DNA from: Pelagerythrobacter rhizovicinus
GTDB taxonomy: Bacteria > Pseudomonadota > Alphaproteobacteria > Sphingomonadales > Sphingomonadaceae
NCBI RefSeq assembly: GCF_004135625.1
Contig: NZ_SDPV01000001.1
Span: 1,610,501 to 1,674,500 of the forward strand
Length of the DNA: 64,000 nt
Reading direction: 5' to 3'
The translations under genes were made by a program, and so were the position numbers. Positions 56,000 to 64,000 of the stretch are shown piece by piece (position 1 is the first letter of the stretch; every line of letters begins with the position of its first letter). The notes below the pieces were generated by a model that was not told the origin of the DNA, did no database searches, and saw only the letters and a list, made by a program, of their open reading frames with translations.

Positions 56000-57460
56000 C
56001 TATTCCAATGATCCGCCATCTTCCGGCATTGAGTTCTCACTGTCGAAGGCTCCTCCGAGAGCGAGATGCAGGTCGACGCGGTTGGCCAAGCGCAGCCTGT
56101 GCACCGCTAGCAGGGTAGAGCGGGCGTCCAACGCGCGTTGTTGGCTCTCGAGCAGGGTCAAGAGGGGTTCCTTCCCCACCTCGTAGCGGTTGCGGGAAAT
56201 CTCGACTGCGCGCTCGGCCGCGGCCGAGGCCGCCGCAAGCTCCCGCTGCTGCCCGACGAGGAACTCTTCCACTGCCAGCGCCGTTTCGACCTCGGACAAG
56301 GCGGTCAGCACGGTATCGGCGTAAGTTTGCAGCGCCTCATCGCGCTCGCCAGCTCGGAGTTCGAACTGCGCCCTCAGGCGCCCGCCCTGAAAAATTGGTT
56401 GCAGCAACCGTCCGGCGATCGACCAGACGAAGAAGTCCGGATCGAGGAGGTTGGAGAGCTCCATGCTGGAAGTGCCGGCCGAGCCGGTCAGCTCGATGCT
56501 CGGGAGGAACGAACGTTCGGCCGCGGTCAGCCGGTAACCGGCCGCCTGCAGGTCGAGCAACGAAGCGGCAACGTCTGGCCGGCGGGAGAGCAGTTCGGCC
56601 GGAACGCCCGCAGGCGGCGCGGGCGGCACAGGAGGAAGCTTTGCGGCGGCAGCAACATCGCCGTCGGGATAGTCGCGCATGATGATCTCGAACTCGCGCG
56701 TCAGCCTGGCCAGGGTTTCGCGCCGCTGTTCGAGATTGGCGCGGGCGGAACGCAAGTTGGCGGCAGCCAGCTCACCCTCGATGGGCTGGGCGGAGCCGAT
56801 ATCCATCCGATTGCCGATCTGCCGCGCGACCTCCGCGTAGTTGGCGGCGGTCTCCTCGGCCAGTTCGACCTGATCCTGCGCCTCGACGACTGCGAAATAG
56901 GTGCGAGCCGTCTGCGCGGCGACGGCCTGGCGCGCGGCCTGCAGGTTCGCTTCGCTGCTCAGGAACGCGGCGCGTGCGGCGGCGGACTGGGCTGACAGCT
57001 TGCCCCACAGGTCGATCTCCCAGCTCACGTTTGCCGACAGGTCGTAAGTCTCGATCGTGTAGGCCGAGGGCCCCTCCGGGGCTTCTTCGCCCGGCACGAC
57101 GATGCCGAGGCTTTCCAGCGATAGCCGCCGCTTCGTCGCCGAGAACGTGGCATCGACCTGTGGCAATCGGTCGGCTCCGGCGATGTCCGCATGTGCCCGC
57201 GCCTGGCGGACGCGCGCCGCCGCCTGACGGACCGCGGGGCTGTCGGCCACCGCCCTTTCGACGAAGCCGGTCAGCTGCGGATCGCCGAACCGCGTCCACC
57301 ACCGGTCGTCCACCGGCCCTTCGGTTCCGGCCGGAGCAACAAAGGCCGGAGGGATGGCGACCCCAATCTTGGGCGATTGGTCGCTTGGCGCCGCGCAAGC
57401 GGCAAGGAACAGGCAGACCGCCGCCACGAATGCCGGTTTCGCGACAGACCTATTCCACAT
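56000..57460 (-). CDS. NodT-type outer-membrane factor of the export system
   Basis: A 486-residue outer-membrane lipoprotein of the TolC/OprM class. Signal peptide with lipobox FLAACAAP; OEP repeats with helices such as AVRQAAARVRQARAHADIAG, SAQSAAARAAFLSSEANLQA, LTAAERSFLPSIELTGSAG and LSEVETALAVEEFLVGQQRE. It forms the channel through the outer membrane for the upstream HlyD/ABC components; the 5' end overlaps the HlyD stop by 11 bases. Confidence 0.93.
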   Translation of the reverse strand: MWNRSVAKPAFVAAVCLFLAACAAPSDQSPKIGVAIPPAFVAPAGTEGPVDDRWWTRFGDPQLTGFVERAVADSPAVRQAAARVRQARAHADIAGADRLPQVDATFSATKRRLSLESLGIVVPGEEAPEGPSAYTIETYDLSANVSWEIDLWGKLSAQSAAARAAFLSSEANLQAARQAVAAQTARTYFAVVEAQDQVELAEETAANYAEVARQIGNRMDIGSAQPIEGELAAANLRSARANLEQRRETLARLTREFEIIMRDYPDGDVAAAAKLPPVPPAPPAGVPAELLSRRPDVAASLLDLQAAGYRLTAAERSFLPSIELTGSAGTSSMELSNLLDPDFFVWSIAGRLLQPIFQGGRLRAQFELRAGERDEALQTYADTVLTALSEVETALAVEEFLVGQQRELAAASAAAERAVEISRNRYEVGKEPLLTLLESQQRALDARSTLLAVHRLRLANRVDLHLALGGAFDSENSMPEDGGSLE

Positions 57461-58631
57461 TGCGCCGCTCGACCGAGGTGCCGTCCGTTATCTCGGCGGC
57501 GGGATAGAGGATCACCGTCTCGCCCTCGTTTAGCCCCTCGATAACCTGGGCCTGGGTGCCGTTGTTGCGGCCGATCCGGACTGCTCTGCGCTCGGCCTCT
57601 CCATCGGCGACGACGAACACCGCCCAGTCCCCTTGCTCCCTGAACAGAGCGCTGGAGGGGACGATGATCGCATCGTCGTCTTCCCAGACGACAATCCGCG
57701 CCTCGACCCGGAAACCGCTTCCAAGATCGATTTGCCCAATGCGCGGGTCGGTAAGCCGAACGATCGTGTTGACCCGCTGCTCTTCCACCCCGAGCGCCGA
57801 GACTTTCGTGAAGCCCTGCGGTTCGATCCGCGCGACTTCGCCCTCGAGAGGTTCGCCGCCGCCCCAGTTGTCGATCAGTACCCGGTCACCCGGCGAGACC
57901 TGCACGGCATCGGTCGAGAGAAGTTCGACCAGAACCTCGAGATCGCCGTCGATATTGCCGACCTCCATGATCGGCGCCCCCGCCGCGAGCGTGGTCTCGC
58001 TTTCCTGCTCGACGCTGAGCACGCGGCCCGAAGCGGGTGCGAAAATGGCTATGGCGCCTCCGCCCGAGAGCTCCGCGCGAGCACGCTCCAGCTCGGCGCG
58101 CCGCGACGAGATGGTGGCGTTGGCCGCGCCGGCGGCAGCGGCGGCGGTGGCGGCGTCGCGCCGGGCGGTTTCGAGCGCTTCGCGGCTGGTGGAATCGAGC
58201 TCCCACAACTTCTGCTCGCGGGCCAGATTGTTGGCGGCAAGCTCCCTTTCCGCCGCTGCCCGGGCGGCCTCCTCACGCGCCGCGCGCAGGCTCGCCTCGG
58301 CCATTGCCACTCCGGCGCGGGCCTGCGCCCGGGCCCGCGGATCGAGGGGGGCGGGGAGCAGGCGCGCGACAACCGTCCTGCCGCCGATGACCCGGTCGCC
58401 CGGCTCCACCTCGACCCTTTGCAGCCGTCCCGCGGCGGGAGCGGACACGGCGTAGCTGTCATCAACCCGCGTCCGCCCTTCCTCGTCGATGGTCAGCTGC
58501 ATCGGCCCCTGCGTCACCGTGCCCATGTCGACCATCGTCGCGCTCGGCCAGAAGGCGTAGATCAGCAGCAGGACGAGCAGCACGGCGGCGCCGACCGTCA
58601 GATAGAAGCGAGAGGTCTTTTTTCGGGCCAT
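57450..58631 (-). CDS. HlyD-type periplasmic adaptor
   Basis: A 393-residue adaptor anchored by one N-terminal TM (YLTVGAAVLLVLLLIYAFWP). Barrel-sandwich halves YAVSAPAAGRLQRVEVEPGD and IFAPASGRVLSVEQESETTL flank an Ala/Arg-rich coiled-coil hairpin (about 110-195); a beta-barrel and membrane-proximal domain follow (NIDGDLEVLVELLSTDAVQV, FREQGDWAVFVVADGEA). It bridges the ABC permease and the NodT-type channel. Confidence 0.93.
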   Translation of the reverse strand: MARKKTSRFYLTVGAAVLLVLLLIYAFWPSATMVDMGTVTQGPMQLTIDEEGRTRVDDSYAVSAPAAGRLQRVEVEPGDRVIGGRTVVARLLPAPLDPRARAQARAGVAMAEASLRAAREEAARAAAERELAANNLAREQKLWELDSTSREALETARRDAATAAAAAGAANATISSRRAELERARAELSGGGAIAIFAPASGRVLSVEQESETTLAAGAPIMEVGNIDGDLEVLVELLSTDAVQVSPGDRVLIDNWGGGEPLEGEVARIEPQGFTKVSALGVEEQRVNTIVRLTDPRIGQIDLGSGFRVEARIVVWEDDDAIIVPSSALFREQGDWAVFVVADGEAERRAVRIGRNNGTQAQVIEGLNEGETVILYPAAEITDGTSVERRNVE

Positions 58632-58635
58632 CCGG

Positions 58636-60999
58636 TTACTCTCTGGTCTTCAGGGCGCTGACGAGCTCGAGCCTATCGACATCGCGCTTCACCAGCCACC
58701 CCGAGGCGATCGAAGCGCCCAGCACCGCGAGAACCGCCGTGCCGAAGTCCGCTCGCCCGAAGGTAGCGGGAATCTGATAGAGGTCACTGCTGAACCCGGC
58801 CGCAATGCCGAATGATAGCGCATAGCCGAGCAGCGCGCCCACCGGCAGGGCGACGAACATCACCACCGCCAGCTCGCCCAGCAGCACGAACGCCGCCTCC
58901 CCTTTCGAAAAGCCGAGCACGCGCAGGCTGGCGAGATCGCGTTCACGCTCCGCCTGGGCGATGCGCGCCGAATTGTAGACGATGCCGAAAGTGATGATGA
59001 AGGCAATGCCGGCCATCACATAGCGCATCGCGCCTGCGCCGCTGTCCATCAGTTCCTGCAACGATGCCCGAGCGTCCTCCTTCAGGCTGACCGCGGCGAC
59101 GGCCGGCATATCCTTGAGCTCGCGGTAGATTGCGTCGCTTCGCGCAGAATCGATCCGCAGCGAGGCTCCCGATACCCGGTTCGGTTCGCGCAGGGCCCGG
59201 TTGAGCGCATCGATTTCCATGTAGGCCGGGGAACCGAGCAGGCTCTCCGTTGTCCCGATGACCGGCAGGTGGAGCACCGGCTGGCGGCCCTCCCGCACTT
59301 CGACGGTCAGCACCTCGCCGGGCGCGATCTCGAGTTTGTCGGCGAGCGAGTTGGCGAGGATCACGCCCTCCTTGCGCATCTCAATCCCCTCGAGATCCCT
59401 GGTCACTGCGCGGTTGAGGCGAGGGTTCATGACGCGGCCCCCGACCGCGCCGCGATGGGTCATCAATCCGTTCCGCAGCACGACCGAAACGTTTCGCACC
59501 GGCTCCACTTCGATCACGCCCGGAATGCGTTGCAGTTCGAGGATCGTCTTGTCCGATTTGGGATCGGTGAAGCTGACGGTCAGATCGCTGCGATCGATCA
59601 CGTTGAAGTTGAGGTCCATCGTCCGGCCGAAGCCCGACATCACCGAAGTCATCGCCGCTGCGAGCGCCATGCCCGCGGCAATGCCAAGCACCGCGCCGCC
59701 CATGCGGAGAGGCTGCCGCGTAACCCGGCGCATGACCATCCGGCTAGGCTGGTCGAGCAGCCGGGCGATGGCCTGCCCCACGCGGCCGGTGCGGCTGTAG
59801 TCGGCCGGTGCCGGAGGCCGCATCGCGACGGCCGGCGTCAGCGCGAAGACGCCGCGCAGCACCAGCAGGCCGCCCGCCGATGCCGCGCAGACGCTGACCA
59901 GAAAGCCGAGGATGAACGAGGAAGGGCGGAGCTCGAACAGCAGGAAAGGAAACTTGTAGTACTGCAGATAGAGGACCACCATGCCCCGTCCCGCCGCGAT
60001 GCCGGCCAGGCAGCCGACGATCGCCCCGCCAATGGCGATGAACAGGATAAGCTTGAAGTAGTGCGCGCCGACCTCGAGGTTGGTGTAGCCGAAGGCTTTC
60101 ATCAGCCCGATCTGCTCGCGCTCGGCCTGCACCATCCGCGACACGACGATGTAGAGCAGGAACGCCGCCACCGCGAGGAACAGCGGCGGGACGATCGTGC
60201 TGGTGCCGCGCAAGCCGTTGATTTCCTCGCTGACGTAGCGATCCGAAAGATGGTCCTCGAGACCGTAGGCGCCGAGCCCTCCATAAGGTTCGACCACCCG
60301 GTCGACCGCCTCGAGCACAGCCGGCTCGCTGGCGTCCCGCGCGAGCGAGATCAGCGCCTCGTTGAACGCGCCTTCCATGTCGTAGGCCGCTCCGGCGGTG
60401 GCACGGCTCATCCAGATCACCGCATAGCGGGCATCGTCGGGAGCCAGCTCACCGGGTGCGGTCACGTAGAGGAATTCGGGCGCCTGGACGAGGCCGACGA
60501 CCCGAAACGCCCGCTGCGCCCCGCGGATCGTCACGTCGAGCGATTCGCCCGGCCGGATGTCGCGCGCGTCGGCAAAGCCTTTCAGCAACAGGATCTCGTC
60601 GGGATTGGCCGGATCGAGGCTGCGTCCGCCAGTCAGGAAGACGTCGTTGAGCCGCGGCGCTTCGAAATCGGGTAGCGAGACCACCCTGGCCTGGATCGGC
60701 AAGTCGACCCCTTCCAGATCCACCAGCGCATAGCCGGCGACCCGGCCCTCCGCCGCGGCGACGCCGGGAAGCGCCGCAAGCTCATCGATCACGCTGTCGG
60801 GCGCGCGGGTAACCGGCGCGAAGACGTCGGCGAGGCGGTAGCGCTCGTAGTAGGCCTGCCGGGTCTCATCGAGCGAGGTGACGAGGCCGGTCATCATCAC
60901 CAGCAGCAGGACGCCGACCGCGATCACCGCGCCGATCGCCGCGGCCTGCCCCTTGATACGCCATAGATCGCGCAGCAGCTTGCGGTCTAGCGGGCTCAC
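58636..60999 (-). CDS. FtsX-like ABC transporter permease
   Basis: A 787-residue permease with two FtsX modules: an N-terminal TM (AAIGAVIAVGVLLLVMMTGL), a large periplasmic domain, TM cluster 1 near residues 270-410 (LFLAVAAFLLYIVVSRMVQA, LILFIAIGGAIVGCLAGIAA), a second TM near 450, a second periplasmic domain and the last TM cluster (RYVMAGIAFIITFGIVYNSA, LGELAVVMFVALPVGALLGY). The GTG at 60999 gives MSPLDRKLLRDLW and lies 8 bases inside the ATPase end; the longer frame reads through the ATPase tail. Works with the ATPase at 61007. Confidence 0.9.
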   Translation of the reverse strand: MSPLDRKLLRDLWRIKGQAAAIGAVIAVGVLLLVMMTGLVTSLDETRQAYYERYRLADVFAPVTRAPDSVIDELAALPGVAAAEGRVAGYALVDLEGVDLPIQARVVSLPDFEAPRLNDVFLTGGRSLDPANPDEILLLKGFADARDIRPGESLDVTIRGAQRAFRVVGLVQAPEFLYVTAPGELAPDDARYAVIWMSRATAGAAYDMEGAFNEALISLARDASEPAVLEAVDRVVEPYGGLGAYGLEDHLSDRYVSEEINGLRGTSTIVPPLFLAVAAFLLYIVVSRMVQAEREQIGLMKAFGYTNLEVGAHYFKLILFIAIGGAIVGCLAGIAAGRGMVVLYLQYYKFPFLLFELRPSSFILGFLVSVCAASAGGLLVLRGVFALTPAVAMRPPAPADYSRTGRVGQAIARLLDQPSRMVMRRVTRQPLRMGGAVLGIAAGMALAAAMTSVMSGFGRTMDLNFNVIDRSDLTVSFTDPKSDKTILELQRIPGVIEVEPVRNVSVVLRNGLMTHRGAVGGRVMNPRLNRAVTRDLEGIEMRKEGVILANSLADKLEIAPGEVLTVEVREGRQPVLHLPVIGTTESLLGSPAYMEIDALNRALREPNRVSGASLRIDSARSDAIYRELKDMPAVAAVSLKEDARASLQELMDSGAGAMRYVMAGIAFIITFGIVYNSARIAQAERERDLASLRVLGFSKGEAAFVLLGELAVVMFVALPVGALLGYALSFGIAAGFSSDLYQIPATFGRADFGTAVLAVLGASIASGWLVKRDVDRLELVSALKTRE

Positions 61000-61006
61000 G
61001 GTGGCG

Positions 61007-61741
<735 letters not shown>

Positions 61742-62308
61742 ACGACGATTGGCATGTCTCGTTCGTTTTTGTGTGATGCAGTCTGCTTCACTAACAGTTA
61801 TCGGCCCGCGGTGTAATGCATGTTGACGGCCGACAACGAGGAATAGCGGCACCTATCAACGTCTTGCTCTCTAACGACATCAGCGATTAGCACTGCGTGA
61901 TGACGCCTGAGAAGAGCTTCTGTTGCAGGTGTTGCTGTTACAACTTTGGCACGTGAGCCATTGGCAGGTTACAAAGTTTGAATGATCACTCAGCCCTCTC
62001 GTGAACTTAAGCCGCCGGTGCGCTGGCTGCTCAGTTGCGCCTTTGTTTGGAAGACGACCGGAGGGCAAGTTTCGACAGGCCAACTTGGCCAGCGAATGTC
62101 CGCTATGTCGGCGATTGAAGGCGCTTGCGAATCCCAGGGATTCGTCGTTCGATCCCGGTATGGTATAGGTGATGACGGCTGCCATTGCTCATTCGATCGG
62201 CTCCTCGTGGTCACAGCTTTTGCGCAGCCGAACGCTTCATCGTGTTGAGCCGATATCTTGCCGAAGGGGACGATGCTCCCCGACGTCGAGGCGCGCCGGA
62301 GGTGTGCC
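61742..62308. other. Long non-coding gap with divergent promoters
   Basis: 567 bases of lower GC content between the exporter operon and the small gene at 62309. It carries the exporter promoter. Short overlapping frames on both strands show no family features. No tRNA, riboswitch or repeat recognised. Confidence 0.5.
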
Positions 62309-62590
62309 ATGCGAACTTTTATCTTACGTCTTGAAGCCGATGCGAGTGGCGGAGCCAAATCGATCGAATTTGACGGCCAGGACGCTCATCAGGCCTTCGC
62401 CATACTGGCGAGCGAACCCGAGCTCCGCCGGGCCACGGTCTGGGAAGGCCCGAGATGCCTCGGCTCGGTGCTTCGCACCGGAAGGGATAGTTGGGAAATC
62501 GGGCAGCGTCGCAAACCGAGCGGACACGGGCGGGTGGTTCAAGACCGGATCGTCCCAGCCGTGCGCGAACGAATTGAATCTCGAGAGTAG
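62309..62590 (+). CDS. Small conserved-looking hypothetical protein
   Basis: 93 residues: MRTFILRLEADASGGAKSIE, FDGQDAHQAFAILASEPELR, TVWEGPRCLGSVLRT, GRDSWEIG, then a basic tail. The strong CGGAGG ribosome binding site 8 bases before ATG 62309, plus sensible protein composition, argues for a real gene; I do not recognise the family. Probably cytoplasmic. The longer frame from 62258 lacks support. Confidence 0.6.
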   Translation: MRTFILRLEADASGGAKSIEFDGQDAHQAFAILASEPELRRATVWEGPRCLGSVLRTGRDSWEIGQRRKPSGHGRVVQDRIVPAVRERIESRE

Positions 62591-62786
62591 AGGCAGACTC
62601 GATCCTGGCTGAACGCTCCTTCTTCATGAAGCGAACCGTTCTTAGTGCGCGGAACGGCTTGGGGTGGGAGGCATTCAACCAGGCGAGGAGGCTTTCCTGC
62701 GGAGCACCGACATGCACCTACGGACATTCGTATTTGTCCAAGTTCCCGTGCCGATAATCGCCTCCCCCCGCCGCTGAGGCCGAACG

Positions 62787-64000
62787 ATGGTGGTGCAGGC
62801 ACAAACGGCGTCGCGCGGCCGAATGGATCTCACACCGGCCCCCGTCCACGACTGCCCCCACGTCGTCATCGTCGGTGGGGGCTTTGGCGGCCTCGCTTGC
62901 GCGCAAGCGCTAGGAAGCAAGCGCGTGAGAGTGACGATCATCGATCGGCACAACTATCACCTCTTTGTTCCCCTGCTCTACCAGGTCGCGACGGCTGCAC
63001 TTTCTCCGGCCGACATCGCGGAGCCCATTCGCAAGGTGCTCCGCCGCCACGACAATGTCGACGTCGTTATGGGCGAAGTATCGGGGATCGACGTCGCAAG
63101 CCGCCGGGTGCTGGTGGGCTCCGACGGGTACATCCCCTACGACCGACTCGTTCTGGCGACTGGGTCCGTCTACAACTATTTCGGCAATCAGCGGTGGGCG
63201 TCGGTCGCCCCGGGGCTCAAAACGGTGGCAGACGCGCGCCGCATCCGTGCGAGCGTATTGCGCGGGCTCGAGCGCGCGGAACTCACGAAAGATCCGGACG
63301 AGCAACAGCCCCACATGACCTCGGTCATTGTTGGAGGTGGGGCAACCGGGGTCGAGATGGCCGGCGCGATTGCCGAGTTGACCCGATGCAGCCTGCACCG
63401 CGACTTTCGCAACATCGACCCGACCACCGCGAGGACGATCCTGCTCGAGGCGGGCGAGCGCATCCTCACGCCGTTTCCGGAAGAGCTCGCCCGATACGCT
63501 CACCGGCGTCTCGAGAAGATGGGGGTGTCGGTGCGGGTTCAGTCGCCGGTGGAGAATATCAGTCCCGGCACGGTGACCGTCGCCGGCGAAGTCATTCCGG
63601 CATGCACCATCGTTTGGGCGGCGGGCATCCGCGCGTCGCCTGCGGCGTCGTGGCTCGACGTGGAGTCGGACCGGCTCGGCCGAGTGCCGGTGGACGCTAC
63701 GCTCGCAGTCGAGGGGCGCCCAGGCGTGTTCGCGATCGGAGATACCGCGGCCGCAGCGGACGAAGACGGGCGGCCGCTTCCCGGGCTGGCGCAGGTCGCC
63801 AGGCAGCAAGGCACCTATCTCGGGCAAGCGCTCGCGGCGGAGCTGGAGAGCGGGACGGCATTGCCGCCCTTCCGGTTCAGAAGCAGAGGCAATGCCGCTG
63901 TGGTCGGCCGCAGCGCCGCCCTGTTCGACTTTGGAGGGCATCGCCTGAAGGGCTGGATAGCCTGGATCCTCTGGGCGCTCGTGCACGTCTATCTGCTGGT
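62787..64000 (+). CDS. ndh: Type II NADH:quinone oxidoreductase (runs off right edge)
   Basis: 404 codons visible, 3' end missing. FAD site HVVIVGGGFGGLACAQALGS, then IDRHNYHLFVPLLYQVATAA (the Tyr-His/QVAT flavin and quinone region), NADH site SVIVGGGATGVEMAGAIAEL, FAIGDTAA (second FAD contact), LAQVARQQGTYLG (quinone site) and the start of the membrane-associated tail (GWIAWILWALVHVYLLV). Single-subunit, non-proton-pumping entry of electrons into the respiratory chain. ATG 62787 has GAGG upstream; an internal ATG at 62823 is the alternative. Confidence 0.95.
   Translation, partial: MVVQAQTASRGRMDLTPAPVHDCPHVVIVGGGFGGLACAQALGSKRVRVTIIDRHNYHLFVPLLYQVATAALSPADIAEPIRKVLRRHDNVDVVMGEVSGIDVASRRVLVGSDGYIPYDRLVLATGSVYNYFGNQRWASVAPGLKTVADARRIRASVLRGLERAELTKDPDEQQPHMTSVIVGGGATGVEMAGAIAELTRCSLHRDFRNIDPTTARTILLEAGERILTPFPEELARYAHRRLEKMGVSVRVQSPVENISPGTVTVAGEVIPACTIVWAAGIRASPAASWLDVESDRLGRVPVDATLAVEGRPGVFAIGDTAAAADEDGRPLPGLAQVARQQGTYLGQALAAELESGTALPPFRFRSRGNAAVVGRSAALFDFGGHRLKGWIAWILWALVHVYLL

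Noticed and set aside
61982-62248. Short frames in the gap before the small hypothetical gene
   Set aside because: Overlapping in several frames on both strands, without ribosome binding sites or recognisable motifs.

Overview
This 64 kb window is GC-rich, dense chromosome from an alphaproteobacterium. The gene content (bamD-recN-ligA cluster, yajC-secD-secF, a three-TM GTA-type holin, an ECF42/DGPF pair, DUF559-type nuclease with REP-like repeats) fits Sphingomonadales, most likely Erythrobacteraceae; that placement is inferred from gene style, not from a marker-gene comparison. Most of the window is housekeeping, with small accessory patches between operons.

Layout. 0-10 kb: the 3' end of a RES-domain toxin, an ECF42 sigma factor with its DGPF/YciI partner, a TonB-dependent receptor coupled to a PepSY reductase-like membrane protein behind a possible Fur box, a large alpha/beta-hydrolase-like protein divergent from a secreted protein with a metzincin-type zinc motif, a non-canonical Nramp-family transporter and a uracil-DNA-glycosylase-fold protein. 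10-20 kb: a DUF6456-like gene divergent from an XRE regulator, a glycosyltransferase, yajC-secD-secF, tRNA-Pro(GGG), a CoA-ester lyase, a GTA-type holin, yefM-yoeB with a textbook TGTACA operator, and aroQ-accB-accC. 20-31 kb: a frameshifted DUF559 nuclease gene bracketed by long palindromic repeats, an Lrp regulator, a degenerate histidine kinase, a polysaccharide deacetylase, two tRNAs, MATE, DUF421, an M28 peptidase, EttA and small stress-type proteins (NTF2-like, DUF2267, CBS). 31-42 kb: bamD-recN-hydrolase-monooxygenase-ligA as a tightly coupled operon whose ligA carries an in-frame palindromic insertion, then proB divergent from proC-proA with a clear terminator, then a small-terminase-like gene. 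42.5-45.1 kb: an AT-richer two-gene island encoding a GNAT-PIN-PUA-like fusion and an ASCH protein. 45-64 kb: lepA, a PAS-GGDEF-EAL-PilZ protein, a ferredoxin-NADP-reductase-like enzyme, the wreckage of a serine recombinase fused to a truncated nuclease-like gene, slipin-NfeD, a four-gene ABC/HlyD/NodT export operon, a small hypothetical gene and the start of a type II NADH dehydrogenase that runs off the right edge.

The items most worth follow-up are the GNAT-PIN-PUA/ASCH island (candidate uncharacterised toxin or defence module), a TTTTCCTACA motif shared upstream of three phage/GTA-like genes, the palindrome that has become part of LigA, and the DUF559 gene whose ribosome binding site is supplied by its flanking repeat.
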